A stretch of DNA of 64,000 bases from Callorhinus ursinus. Taxonomy: Eukaryota > Chordata > Mammalia > Carnivora > Otariidae. This document shows, in pieces, positions 45,935 to 57,620 of the stretch. The stretch covers positions 7,591,307 through 7,655,306 of the forward strand of contig NW_020312968.1 of the NCBI RefSeq assembly GCF_003265705.1. The letters run 5' to 3'. Position numbers and translations under genes: made by a program. Within the stretch, counting starts at the first letter, position 1. Every line of letters starts with the position of its first letter. The notes under the pieces were generated by a model, which had not been told where the DNA came from, did not search any database, and worked only from the letters and a program-made list of their open reading frames with translations.

Positions 45935-46374
45935 CAGTAGTCCCCCCTTATCCAAGGTTTTTGCTTTCTGCCTTTTCAGTTACCCAAGGTCAACTGCATC
46001 CGGAAGTGGATCATCCTTCTGACAAAGTGCTACGTCACAGTGCCTACGTCATTCACCTCACATCATCTCATCACGTAGGCATTTTATCATTTTGCATCAT
46101 CGCAAGAAGGGTGAGTACTGTGTAGTAACATATTTTGAGAGAGACGACGTTCACATAACTTTTGTTACAGTATATTGTCAGAATTGTTCCAATTTATTAT
46201 TAGTGATTGTTGTTGATCTCTTACCATGCCTAATTTATAAATTAAACTTTATCACAAGTATGTGTGTATAGGAAAAAACAATATATATAGGGTTTGGTAC
46301 TCTGCATGGTTTCAGGCATCCACTAGGGGTCTTGGAACGGATCTTGTGTAGATAAGGGGGGGGGAGAACTACTA
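45935..46374. mobile_element. Non-autonomous Tigger (TcMar) element with TIRs
   Basis: The left end is CAGTAGTCCCCCCTTATCCA. The right end is the imperfect inverse, GATAAGGGGGGGGAGAACTACTA. TA dinucleotides flank both ends (45,933-45,934; 46,375-46,376), as expected of mariner-type insertion. 'ggtttcaggcatccactagg' lies near the right end. No transposase frame. Confidence 0.88.
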
Positions 46375-46385
46375 TAAATTATACG

Positions 46386-46760
46386 CAGACCATGGAATAC
46401 TATGCAGCCATTTAAAAAGAATTAATTAGAGCAGTCCCAGTCAACTTGGAGGAATTTCCATGAAGGTTTGAGGGAGAAAAGCAGAAGGTAGAGAAGCATA
46501 GTTGATGTGAACTTCCTCTTGTAAAACAATAATCAAAAAACTTGTCTCTGTAATGTGAGATGTGTATGGATAAGTGCTTATATAGGATTAAATAGAATTA
46601 TGTAAGCATAAATAATATATGAGAGGATATAGACTAGCTCTTGAAAGTGAATTCTCTTGGGGTGGGAGTAAGAGCTGATGTATACAGAGGGAAGATAAGA
46701 GATTGCAAAAGTCAAACAAACAAACAAAGGTCCATATTTATACATTCATGTAAAATTATG
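46386..46760 (+). repeat. L1M/HAL1 3' end-like remnant, sense
   Basis: 'catggaatactatgcagcca' followed by 'tctcttggggtgggagta' fits the end of an old L1-family ORF2/3' UTR. Confidence 0.5.
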
Positions 46761-47225
46761 TTTAAATACATATATTCATAAATAAAAGTTCATTTGCAAG
46801 TAAAATAGTCTAGATGATGGAATTAATGAAAAAGGATGTTCCATAAAAGTGAAATAGTATGGAAGATAATTTACGCATCTATTTATAATTTCTGATTTGT
46901 GACTTTTTTCTTTCTTGCAAAAGCCTAAAATGGCTACTGTTTTAAATTATGGTGTTATAGAAGTTCAGTGTCTACGGTAGGATCTGTGGAGCTATTTCTA
47001 AACTCCTCCCAGTGTAAGTTTGTTTTCTGGAATGCTCAACTTTGGTTTCTTACCACAAAAAGTATGAAAAAGTCTCAAGTCTGACCCTGGTACTGTGTTT
47101 TCTTCCATTTAGCAGCCTTTATATGTGATAAAACTATGTTTGTGATTGTTTGCTTGTCTTGTAGTGACTTATTCTTCACTTTCATGTGAACGGCAATAAA
47201 AATCTATTTGAAGATGCCGACCGAA
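46761..47225. other. Unassigned AT-rich DNA
   Basis: Nothing recognised. Confidence 0.45.
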
Positions 47226-47229
47226 ATCT

Positions 47230-47440
47230 ATAAGAGCAATATGATAGGTATCAGACTTGGATCTCAGTTTGATCACTCACTATGTATGTGAACTTAGGCA
47301 AGCTATTCTATTTCTGCCCTTCAGCTTCTTTATTTGCAAAACGGGGACAAAAATAGGACATAAGCTATAGGTTTGTTTTGAGGACTGAATGAGATAATTA
47401 AGGTAAAGTGTTTAGCGATCCTCCTGGTACATGGTATTCA
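47230..47440 (+). repeat. MIR, sense
   Basis: 'atgtgaacttaggcaagcta', 'cttcagcttctttatttgca' and 'gaggactgaatgagataatt' in MIR order. Confidence 0.8.
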
Positions 47441-47918
47441 TTTATTCGTTCATTTATTTGTTTGTTCATTCAGGAACTACTTCCTGAAGGCCTCTATGTG
47501 CCAGGCTCTGTTCTGGGCACTGGGGATGGGAAGCAGCAGATCTATGTAGCCTACACATAAGCAGATGAGACAGATGAATCTAATGGCCACACAGTGAATA
47601 GCTGAAAACTGTGATACAGGCTGAGAAGAAAGAGTGCAGGGAGCAATGAGAGTATTTGAGCTGGCTAGGGAGCCAGGGAAGGTTTTTCTGAGTAAGCAAT
47701 GTGTAGGTTGAGAAATTAAGGATGAATTAATAGTCAGTAGATGGGGCACCTGGGTGGCTCAGCCAGTTAAGCGTCTGCCTTCGGCTCAGGTCATGATCCC
47801 AGGGTCCTGGGATCGAGTCCTTCATCCGGCTGCCTGCTCAATGGGAGTCTGCTTCTCCCTCTGTCTTTCCCCTGGCTTGTGCGCTGTCTCTTGCTCTCTC
47901 TCTCTCTCTCTCTCTCTC

Positions 47919-47954
<36 letters not shown>

Positions 47955-48065
47955 AATCTTTTAAAAAATAGTCATTAGTTGAAATTGAGCATGCAGAATA
48001 TTCTAGGCAAAGGGAAGAGCCTTTACAATGCTTGTGGCAATGGGGAGAAGGATGTGTTCTAAGAG
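47441..48065 (-). repeat. L2, antisense, split by SINE
   Basis: 'tctatgtgccaggctctgtt', 'ctgggcactggggatgggaa' and 'gagccagggaaggtttttct', then after the SINE 'atattctaggcaaagggaag'. It directly abuts the MIR. Confidence 0.8.
47743..47967 (+). mobile_element. CAN-SINE, sense, with long tail
   Basis: Head GGGGCACCTGGGTGGCTCAG. TSD aatagtcagtagat / aatagtcattagtt at 47,729-47,742 and 47,968-47,981. It carries a (CT)n near 47,894-47,919 and an (AAAT)n array from about 47,921. Confidence 0.96.
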
Positions 48066-48109
48066 TGGCTTTTTAATAAATGTCTGTTACCATTTATTTC
48101 ACCAAGCTC

Positions 48110-48250
48110 ACTCCTCGTTTTCTTATGATACCTATTTTATGGGGACTGTGAAGATGAAATAATAGCTACTTTGTAGTGTTGTGTGGATTAAATGAGAGAA
48201 TGCATTTGATGCACAGTACTTAATACATAGTAGATATACCATAAATGCTC
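48110..48250 (+). repeat. MIR 3' half, sense
   Basis: 'gtgtggattaaatgagagaa' and 'cagtacttaatacatagtag' are MIR 3' phrases. Confidence 0.7.
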
Positions 48251-48350
48251 CCCCACCTCCAATATCTAGGCTTTGGTGCTGAGATGGTAAGTGTAAATTA
48301 GTTATTATTAGCTATAAATGTAAATTAATGATTTCACACATACCTGTGCA

Positions 48351-48365
48351 CCCCCCCCCCCCCCC
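48351..48365. repeat. Poly-C run
   Basis: 15 consecutive C. Length is likely unreliable in assembly. Confidence 0.97.
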
Positions 48366-49371
48366 ACACCAGCCATTGTGTGGACATCTCGTGTTACCCC
48401 TAGAGACCTGGTTTTGTTTGTGAAAGGTGAAGTTTTAACCCAGTGAGATCTGTGCCTTCCATTTTTGAGTCTTCGTTTTAAAGTTTTTGCGTTTTTAGTT
48501 TCCCTAGCCAAATCTCCAGAAGTTGGCTGGTATAGGGAAAAGAAAAGTGGTATAACCTCTACCCGAATCCTCCAGACTTCAGGTAATAATCACTTCTGTT
48601 CTGGGTATCAATGAGGCACTCATTTCAGCTTGCTACAATTTCATGTGTGCCAACTATGTGTTAGGCATTATATTAGTTTCTGGGTAATAAAATGTTATTA
48701 AAACAGAATCCTTATTCAGAAGAGGAGAGATTCATATAATAACAACCAGCACTTTTTAGGATTCTTTTTTGGAGGGCGGTAAACCAACCGTGGATTCTCA
48801 GTTGAAAACAGTGCAGCCTGAAGAAATCTCCAATCCTGCCAAAAACTCTTCTAGTGCCTTTTCCTTCTAATGCCGGTTTCTGTTCTCCTCCAGTGGCTTT
48901 AGGGATCACACAGGAAAATCTCCACCATTTTAGCACTAAGAGAACCAAACACTCCTGCCACTGTGCTTGTCTGAATATCTAATCTCCTTGAGGCTGCTGT
49001 ATTTCTCTTTATTCATTTCTACTCTCAGGTCTTGAATGAATGTATCTTTTTGGTGGAACTTAGGTAACATGCATAGCCCCAGCTGAGACAGATTGTCACA
49101 AGTGAAGCGTTAGCTTTCCACTCTCTCCTGTACAGGAAAACATGGTAAAAGGGATGGGGATTAGGAGTTGAGTGAGTGAATTTGTAATACCTTCCATAGT
49201 CCACCTCTTTAGCTGGGTCTACAAAGACTGATAATTAAATTTCAAAACAACAATGACAACAAAAACATTTTCCTGCAAAACAAAATATAATGATTCCATA
49301 CCCTCTTTCCAAAGGGGAGAGTCAAAGTCTCACCAGTTACTGCAAATATCCTGATGCACACTTTTATCCTT
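48366..49371. other. Unassigned DNA
   Basis: About 1 kb, nothing recognised. A 78-codon minus-strand frame at 48,712-48,948 has no motif. Confidence 0.45.
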
Positions 49372-49766
49372 TAGTTTAGGATTTGGCAAACTACAGTTTC
49401 CAGGTTAAATCCAGTCCATCACTCATTTTTGTTGTAAATAAGGTTTTGTTATTGTTGTTGTTTGTTTTTTTGGAAGATTTTATAAGTAATCCCTACACCC
49501 AATGTGGGGCTCAAACTCAGAACTCTGAGATCAGGAATCACGCACTCCACGGACTGAGCAAGCCACCCGCCCCTGTTATAAATAAAGTTTTATTGGAACA
49601 TAGCCTATCATTTGTTTATGGATTGACTCTGGCTGCTTTTTTGCCCCAATGGCAGAGTTGAGTAATTGCTATAGATACAGTATGACCCACAACGTCTGAA
49701 ATATTCACTAAAATATCCGCTAAAATTGGACCCTTTACAGTAAAAGTTTGCCGATCCCTATTCTAG
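49372..49766. mobile_element. hAT-type DNA transposon, split by a short SINE
   Basis: The left end is 'gatttggcaaactacagttt' and the right end 'aaagtttgccgatcccta', which are inverse-like termini. The middle has 'ataaagttttattggaacat' and 'ttgactctggctgctttttt'. It is the same family as 10,544-10,703 but more complete. Confidence 0.75.
49451..49573 (-). mobile_element. Short tRNA-Lys-type SINE, antisense, in the hAT
   Basis: GGCTCAAACTCAGAACTCTGAGATC and CGCACTCCACGGACTGAGC recall the antisense T arm and D arm of a tRNA. TSD-like gttgtaaataaggtttt / gttataaataaagtttt, part of the hAT itself. Confidence 0.85.
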
Positions 49767-49925
49767 CTAGTTTTAACCCTGTCTTGATATCCCATAACTA
49801 AATTTACATTAATCGCCATGAATGCACCATGTATGAAATAATAGGAGAAGGGGATTTCTCTTCAAAAGAAAAGGTTAGTTAGTATATTTGAGCAAGGAAG
49901 AAACTGTGAGTATATGCTGTGATCA
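49767..49925. other. Unassigned DNA
   Basis: Short, possibly the degraded edge of the ERV that follows. Confidence 0.35.
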
Positions 49926-50444
49926 TCGCAACACATTGTAACAATTTCCTTTTCTCACTCCTCATTCTACATTCCTTTTACCCCCAGTGAGCATATAGCC
50001 TGTACTTCTAGTTCTTACGGGTCTGAGCCTCAGTGGACCTGTCTTTATGTGGTTGCTAGAGTTGTTCACTATTACTATTGGACATGGCAGTACTAGGAGC
50101 GGATCCAGAGGAATCACTTCAGACATGCAGCTTCTCTGCTTATGTTGTGGAGTAGAAATCTCTTTTCCTTTTGATTATTAGACTCCGTCACCTCAACCAA
50201 CAAAGTATTCCCCCAGCCCTTTCACCAACACATTTAGTGGACCGAGGAGCTCAGAACGATCAGGTAGGATTCTTACTTTCTAGATCAATCATTTTGTCAC
50301 CTAAAGTTGTTCTTTCACCCTTAGGTGCTCAGATCTCTAAACAAGCTGAGCCCAAAGACACCAGAATGGAAAACAAACATTGTGTCAGGAGTTCATCAGG
50401 GGTAACATTGACAAGTGCCATTCTGAATTCTACCCTTTGGTCCC

Positions 50445-50856
50445 TGTTATGGGCGGAATTGTGACTTCCTCAAAAGTTTGTACATTGAGTCGTAGTCCCC
50501 AATCCCTGAGATTGTGACTGTATTTAGGAATAGGATCTTTATAGAGGAGATCAAGTTAAAGTGACGTCATTAGGTTGGGTCATAGTCCAAACTGACTGGT
50601 GTCCTTATAAAAAGAGGAAATTCAGACACAGACACACATAGAAAAGAGATGAAATGAGGACACAGGGAGAAGAGCAACTACAAGCCAATGAGAGAAATCC
50701 GGAGCAGATCCTTTCCTCATGGGTCTTAGTAGGACCAACCCTATTGACACCTTGATCTCAGACTTCCAGCCTCCAGAACTGTGAGAAAATAAATTTTGGT
50801 TGTCTAAGCCACCCAACCTGTGGTACTTTATGATGGCAGCCTAAGAAAATGACTAT
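50445..50856 (+). mobile_element. MLT1-type MaLR solo LTR
   Basis: It begins TGTTATGGGCGG. It contains 'gattgtgactgtatttagga', 'ctggtgtccttataaaaaga', 'cttccagcctccagaactgt' and a 3' AATAAA-like 'gagaaaataaattttggttg'. It interrupts the ERVL interior. The TSD is not clear. Confidence 0.85.
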
Positions 50857-52996
50857 AATCCTGGGCCCTTATATTTTGGCTCTGGGAGAAACAGCACAAT
50901 ATATTACTTACTTGTTCAGAGCAAACTGTAGAAGAGCAGTCCAAACTCCCAGCTAGTGTTATGACTCTTCAACTGGCAGTTCCACTATTCAGTAGTGTCA
51001 ACTGCTTTTGAGTGATGGAGAACATCACAAGATCAGTGCCTCCTGTAAGTGGTCCCCATTGTTTTATTTCTTTTGCTCTAAAATTGAGTTCATTAGTCAG
51101 AAGTGGTATTTTTTTTTAGTCTACTTTAATGGAGAGTCCCAGAGTGGCGATGTTGGCATAAGCATGGCTGGCCTGGAAGGCAAATCCATATTCAGAATAA
51201 ATTTCTAGTCTAGAAAAGACAAATTCATTTCTCCACTCCACCAAGTGGCTGGCTGATCTCCCAGAGGTGTGGTGCTAGCAGTTGGTTTCTGTGGCTGGAA
51301 GTTTGAACAGTCATCGATGGTATTAGCCAGATAGACCCTGATGCCGTTATACTAGTGCATAACTTTATTCCTGCCACTATTGTTACTTGATAGATGAGCC
51401 CATTGAGAAGGGTCTGGATAAAGACGTTGTTGACATACACAGAATAAGTCATGTTGTCTACATGACTGCTGTTAAACACTCTAAGGAGGCCACTTTGGAT
51501 GGGTATTAAATACAAATGTGTTAATGACTTGGTTTATTCTGAAAAGATCACACATATACTTCTTTCCAGATATCTTGTCATAAACCCAAGTCCACAACCA
51601 TATGGACAAAACCAATAGCCTCTACCTTCTGTTAATTATTGTACATCGGAGTCTTCAGTCATTTCTCCTCTATACATTTTCCGCCTGCCCTTCTTTGAGG
51701 CCACCCCTAACTAAGGCTGTACTTATGCGGTAGCCCATTTACAGCTGATGCCGGCGTGCTGAACAAGCCCATTTGTAAGTCCAGCTGATATTTTTTCCCC
51801 CCACTTTAATCAACTTCTAAAAGGCAACTTCCCATTAGTTCGTGTATGTGGCAGGACAACAGGAGTAGGCATATTAGGGATGTGTATATAAAAATACATG
51901 CTCATGCAACTTACTCGTGCTCTCGGGATCTACCCGAGCCTGATTTTAAATACAAACCTTCATTAATGATGAGGTGCTGCTGGGCACACTCAGGCTTATG
52001 GCTTGGTGGGTCAGTAACCTCCATTTATCACACATATTTCAGATCTCATGGTTACTTTGTATCCCATTGTCCATCTTCTCAGGACTTAGGACCAAGTCAG
52101 AAACACTTTTTTAGAAGGAAAATAGTGATTTGCTAAAAAGTGCGTGGTTATTTCCCAAATTCCAGATTGCTTACACTGTGATCATCCTTTTTAGACTTGC
52201 CACTATTGCCACATAACATCCTGATTTGTGACAGATATTTTAAACACTTTGAGTTTGTTGGTTCATAAGGGCCAATTGGCCGAATTACTTGCCCTGCAAC
52301 TAGTTGGCCGAGAGCCTTCTTTTGCTCTGCCCCGTTACTCAAAGCTGCCCCGTACAAATTACTCAATGAGGGAGTAGGAGCAACATACCAAAATGAAGTA
52401 TGTGTTATCACCAGCTGTCTCAAAGCATTAGTCCCTCCAGAACTTTCCTGAAGTGGCAGATACCTGAGTATTCATGAAATTTACCTCTAATGTTCTAACA
52501 TGTATGTGTCTCATAATGGCGTCTAGTGTACCTGGCCCTCTCTGTCTGTAAGTTACTGTCATCATGTCGTTCAAGTAGTGGGTCAGCATGGTGTCCCATG
52601 GAATGGTGACACAAAGTCTCTGCAGAATAAATAATGGCACAGAACCAGAGGTCAGATAGAGCCCTGTGGCAAAAGAATGTAGGCAATCCGCTGACCCCAC
52701 TAGGGGAAAAAAAAAAAAACTGCTGCTGGGGTTTCATAATGGAAGAGAAGCAAAGCATTCTTCAGATGAATAGTTGCAGATCACATGCCAAGTGCTAGGT
52801 TGACCTGCTCCAGTAAGTTGTCTCAACTGGAAACAGCAGCAGCCATTGGAATTAACATCTGATTAAGTTTATAAGACACCTGTTATTCACCGAGAAACAG
52901 CTGTGCTTTACAGAAGTCAAACAGGCAAGTTAAACAGAGATGTAACAGTATTACCATCTTGCTCATGGGTTCTCTCATATATGCAGTATTTTTTTT

Positions 52997-53190
52997 AAAG
53001 ATTTTATTTATTTATTTGAGAGAGAGAATGAGATAGAGAGAGAGAGAGAGCATGAGACGGGGGAGGGTCAGAAGGAGAAGCAGACTCCCCGCTGAGGAGG
53101 GAGCGTGATGCAAGACTCGATCCCGGGACTCCAGGATCATGACCTGAGCTGAAGGCAGTCGCTTAACCAACTGAGCCACCCAGGCGCCCC
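52997..53190 (-). mobile_element. CAN-SINE, antisense, head-to-head partner 1
   Basis: Full body, head end GGCGCCCC at 53,190. TSD catatatgcagtatttttt / catatatgtagtatttttt. Confidence 0.96.
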
Positions 53191-53223
53191 ATATATGTAG
53201 TATTTTTTAAGCTATTATTTTGG

Positions 53224-53410
53224 GGGGCCCCCTGGGTGGCTCAGCAGTTAAGCGTCTGCCTTTGGCTCAGATCATGATCCCAGGGTCCTGGGATCAAGCC
53301 CCGCATCGGGCTCCCTGCTCGGCGGGAAGCCTGCTTCTCCCTCTCCCACTCCCCCTGCTTGTGCTCCCTCTCTCACTGTGTCTCTCTCTGTCAAATAATA
53401 ATAATAAAAA
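53224..53410 (+). mobile_element. CAN-SINE, sense, head-to-head partner 2
   Basis: Head GGGGCCCCCTGGGTGGCTCAG-like. Perfect 15-bp TSD aagctattattttgg at 53,209-53,223 and 53,411-53,425. It lies 33 bp from the antisense SINE. Confidence 0.96.
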
Positions 53411-53433
53411 AAGCTATTATTTTGGAAGTTGTC

Positions 53434-53818
53434 TTAGCTCAGGCTGCTCTGATATAATACCATGGACTAGATGGCTTAAACAACAGACAAATTTTTTTTT
53501 TTTTTTCCACAGTTCTGGAGGCTGGGAAGTCTAGGATCAAGATGTTGACAGATTTGGTTCTTAGCGAAGGCCCTCTTCCCGGCTTGCGGATAGATGGTGG
53601 CCATCTTGCTGTGTGCTCATATGACCTCTTTGTTGTTCATGTTCATGGGAAGAGAGAGATCAAGCTCTCTTGTATTTTTTCGTCTTCTTCTAATGGCACT
53701 AATCCTATGATGAGGGCACCACCCTCATGGGCCCCACCTCCAAATACATCATATTGGAGGTTTGGGCTTCAACATATGAATTTTGGGGGGTACACAGACA
53801 TTCAGTTCATAACAGAGG
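53434..53818 (-). mobile_element. MST-type MaLR LTR, antisense
   Basis: 'agctcaggctgctctgatat', 'agttctggaggctgggaagt', 'atgatgagggcaccaccctc' and 'catatgaattttggggggta' are the antisense MST landmarks in order. Compare the sense copy at 57,154. Confidence 0.85.
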
Positions 53819-55033
53819 TCTTTACTCAATGGTCATGAAGCCAATGGGGGATGGTTTATGTTAATTTCCAGGTATCTTCATTTCGATCATAAACTCAGGG
53901 TGCATGGAAATGACCACAGAGTAGATTTAAAGATCCTCTGAGCCCTCTGTGATAGTCAGTACAAAAGTAGTTTATCAGCTGATTCACATAGGCTCCCACT
54001 GTGGCAGGTAGATGGCAGTGGTGTTCAGGGCCGCCAGAGATTAGTATTAGCTTCATTGAATCTCCAAGTGGTATCAATATGTCCCTTTCCCCTGATAAAT
54101 AGCCACAGTGCAGGTACCTTTGAGGGACCTTCTTTAAGAGGATCAACCTCCTCTTGATTCAGGGGGCCCTGGGGCTGCAAACTGACTCAAGTCTGAAATT
54201 GGTTCACAGAACATTAATTGTCCATTGCCAGATCTAGAGTTTTCTGTTATACAGATCATGACAGTGAGTGTGCTGCCAGTTTTCATCTAAGGGACTTCAA
54301 GATTTATAAGCCACTGTAGAGATTTTTGCAGGTCAAATCATTCTCATTACCACTTATTTCTTGCTATCATCACAGTAACTACTCTCGCTTTGCTTCTTAT
54401 AGTTAAATGATGTTACTTGGCCTCTGTTGCTCCAGGATTTTATCTTTCCCATTGAAATTAGGAAATTTATCTCAGCAGCTATGTCTCCCATCTTCATTTC
54501 TGGCCTAGAGAAGACAGACACTAGGACACTTTGAAAAACCCTGCTACTTTCTTCATTGATGTAAGTGGGTTACACCCAATATATCCATTTTAATCTTCCT
54601 ATATCCTCAATCTTTAGATTCCTTCATGTACATTTCACCAAGGAATTTCTGGGATCGTAATTTTTGTTAGCAGAGGCCCCATTAGGCTGAGTTTTATTAA
54701 TTAGTTGGGCAATCAGAGTTACTGCCAACTACTCAAACTGGCATAGTGAATCCAGAATCTGCTAAGTGCATCCGTATAAAAAAGATCAGCCTGATCTTAA
54801 ATTGGGTTTTTTTCCCCCCTCAACTCTGTTTATTACTCTCAGAAGCCATCCCCACCCATCTCCTTTAGGATTATGTTGGTATAAATTTATACCTTGAAAT
54901 TTTATTGCTGTGTAATTTTATTGCTGAGTCTGTAGTGGGCCTCCTGAAACATGCTGGAATCTGACTTTTTTATAGGTTTGGAGGTAATAAGGAGAGGACA
55001 GGTAAGGAATAAAGAGAATTGACAACTCCTTTT

Positions 55034-55051
55034 AAAGAAACATGGCGAGGT
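55034..55051. repeat. TSD of the 5'-truncated L1, left copy
   Basis: aaagaaacatggcgaggt, matched by aaagaaacatggcaaggt at 56,518-56,535. It lies in the ERVL interior. Confidence 0.92.
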
Positions 55052-56517
55052 CATTCTCTTACACCATAGGCAAAGATAAAAAATGGATGAAAGACCTCAG
55101 TGTGAGACAGGAATCCATCAAAATCCTAGAGGAGAACATAGGCAATAACCTCTTCAACATTGGCCACAGCAACTTCTTTCAAGACACGTTCCCAAAGGAA
55201 AGGGAAACAAAAGCAAAAATGAACTTTTGGGACTTAAGATAAAAAGCTTCTGCACAGCAAAGGAAACAGTCAACAAAACAAAGAGGCAACCCATGGAACG
55301 GGAGAAGATTTTTGCAAATGACACTACAGACAAAGGGCTGATATCTGAGATCTACAAAGAACTTCTCAAGCTCAACACCCAGAAAACAATCAAGTCAATA
55401 ATTGTGCAGAAGACATGAATAGACACTTCTCAAAAGAAGACATACAAATGGCTAACAGACACATGAAAAAATGTTCATCATCATTAGCCATCAAGGAAAT
55501 TCAAATCAAAATCCCACATTGAGATACCACCTTATACCAGTTAGAATGGCAGAAATTGACAAGACAAGAAACAACAAATGTTGGAGAGGTTGTGGAGAAA
55601 GGGGAACCCTCTTACACTGTTGATGGGAATGCAAGTTGGTACAGCCACTTTGGAAAACAGTGTGGAGGTGCCTCAAAAAATTAAAAATAGAGCTATCCTA
55701 TGACCCAGCAATTGCACTACTGGGTATTTACCTCAAAGACACAGATGTAGTGAAAAGAAGGGCCATATGCACCCCAATGCTCATAGCAGCAGTGTCCGCA
55801 ATAGCCAAACTGTGGAAAGAGCCGAGATGCCCTTCAGCAGATGAATGGATAAAGAAGATGTGGTCCATACATACAACGGAATATTACGCAGCCATCGGAA
55901 AGGATGAATACCCAACTTTTACATCAACATGGATGGGACTGGAGGAGATGATGCTAAGTGAAATAAGTCAAGCAGAGAAAGTCAATTATCAGACGGTTTC
56001 ACTAATTTGTGGAACGTGAGGAACAGCATGGAGGACATTAGGAGAAGGAAGGGAAACATAAAGGGGGGGAAATCGGAGGGAGAGATGAACCATGAGGGAC
56101 TATAGACTCTGAGAAACAAACTGAGGGTTCTAGAGGGGAGGGGGGTGGGGGGATGGGTTAGCCCGGTGATGGGTATTAAGGAGGGCACATGGGGCGCCTG
56201 GGTGGCTCAGTTGGTTGGGCGACTGCCTTCGGCTCAGGTCATGATCCCGAAGTCCCGGGATCGAGTCCCATATCGGGCTCCCTGCTCAGCGGGGAGTCTG
56301 CTTCTCCCTCTGACCCTCTTCCCTCTCATGCTCTCTGTCTCTCATTCTCTCTCTCTCTTATATAGCGGAACTTTAAAAAAAAAAAATTAAGGAGGGCACG
56401 TACTGCATGGAGCACTGGGTGTTATACGTGAACAATGAATCGTGGATCACTACATCGAAAACTAATGATGTACTGTATGGTGACTAACATAACATAATAA
56501 AATAAAATTAAAAAAAA
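55052..56517 (+). mobile_element. 5'-truncated L1, ORF2 C-terminal remnant plus 3' UTR
   Basis: About 1.27 kb of L1 excluding a nested SINE. It starts inside ORF2 and carries the region with [20 protein letters not shown] (55,080 on), then 'SSADEWIKKMWSIHTTEYYA'-like text near 55,850 with frame changes before and between. The ORF2 end (SLICGT then stop) is at about 56,019, followed by the 3' UTR and poly-A at 56,508-56,517. ORF2 is in at least three frames, so it is dead. The same region is present in the 12.7-18.6 kb L1. Truncation plus TSD is the usual result of incomplete reverse transcription. Confidence 0.94.
56191..56385 (+). mobile_element. CAN-SINE, sense, in the L1 3' UTR
   Basis: Head GGGGCGCCTGGGTGGCTCAG. 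TSD attaaggagggcacat / attaaggagggcacgt at 56,175-56,190 and 56,386-56,401. The tail is unusual (ttatatagcggaac, then A-run). Confidence 0.97.
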
Positions 56518-57153
56518 AAAGAAACATGGCAAGGTGTTCAAGTAGGACAGCAAGAGTCCTCTCAGACAGGGTGGCAAAGGGCTACTTTTGCTAATAAGGG
56601 AGGTTCAGTGGGATTTGAGAGGATGGGTAACTTGAAGTCTTCAAATTCCACAAATTTCTCTATTCCTATTCTTGAGGTTCCACTCTTTCCAAATTAGTGC
56701 TCCAATTCTCATATAAGACTCTAAGATGAGGCTAAAATTGAACTTACAGTGTATTTTAACAATCCATAGGATCAGACCCTGCAAGTTCTGTTTAGCTATG
56801 TCCGCCCAGCAGCAGCAAGAGATAATGTTCACATTAGGCAAGTCATGGTTCTCTGACTGTGACTTTGGCCAAGAATTTAAAATCTCAAACTTACTATTTT
56901 CTTTATTAAAACTCTCCAGCACAGTTTGAAATAGGTAGTTCACATCCCACATAACCATTGCATGCCCCATGTTGATCGGCATAGCTTTTCATAGCAGTAT
57001 CTTCATCTGCCAAAGCCTGCTAGGAGCCCCTTTCCTTTAAGATGCCCATAGCGATAAGTTGATACAGAATTTCATGGAAACCCATTAGACAGTGCCCCAA
57101 CCTCTAATGCTCACCAGCATTAGCCGACTTTATACCTAAACAGGATAGATAAC

Positions 57154-57537
57154 TGTTATGGACTAAATGTTTGTGTTACCCCCCACCCCCATTCATATGT
57201 TGAAGCCCTAATCCTAGTGTGGATGATATTTGGGGAGGGGGGTGTCTTTGGTATGTAATTAGGTTTAGATGAGGTCATGAAGGTGGAGTCCCCATGACGA
57301 GATTAGTGGTTTTATAAGAAGAGGAAGAGAGACCAGAGCTCTTTCTCTTTGCCATGTGAGGACATGGCGAGAAGGAAGCCATCTGCAAGGCAGGAAGAGG
57401 GTCCTTACCAAGGAACCAGATCATCTGGCACCTTGATCTTGGACTTCCCAGCTTCTAGAGTGTGAGAAAATAAATTTCTCTTGTTTAAACACCCTGTCTT
57501 TGGTATTTTGTTATGGCAGCCTGAGCAGACTTAAATA
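57154..57537 (+). mobile_element. MST-type MaLR solo LTR, 5-bp TSD
   Basis: It starts TGTTATGGACTAAATG, contains 'catatgttgaagccctaatc', 'gccatgtgaggacatggcga' and 'cttggacttcccagcttcta', with the 3' 'gagaaaataaatttctcttg' polyadenylation region. ataac is duplicated at 57,149-57,153 and 57,538-57,542. The terminal CA has decayed. Confidence 0.9.
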
Positions 57538-57620
57538 ATAACTAACATTAAGTGACCATTTTCTTAAAGGGTCCATTCATGGCAAGTATTTCTGGTGCAA
57601 ATTTCTATATGGGCCAGTAT

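Larger units (their letters stand above)
49930..57620 (-). mobile_element. Ancient class III (ERVL-type) proviral interior, antisense mosaic
   Basis: About 4.7 kb of proviral text is left after removing later insertions (three MaLR LTRs, one L1, three SINEs). The pieces are 49,930-50,444, 50,857-52,975, 53,822-55,033, 56,536-57,148 and possibly 57,543-57,620. Read on the minus strand, the right side looks gag-like and the left side pol-like (integrase and reverse-transcriptase region near 51-53 kb). The style is that of the ERVL/ERV3-16 group. No frame exceeds about 97 codons, and stops and frame changes are frequent, so it is not functional. Own LTRs were not recognised. Family naming is from memory. 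Confidence 0.6.

Noticed and set aside
52148..52758. Three adjacent minus-strand frames as possible host gene
   Set aside because: They are pieces of the decayed ERVL-type pol region in different phases. No intact gene.
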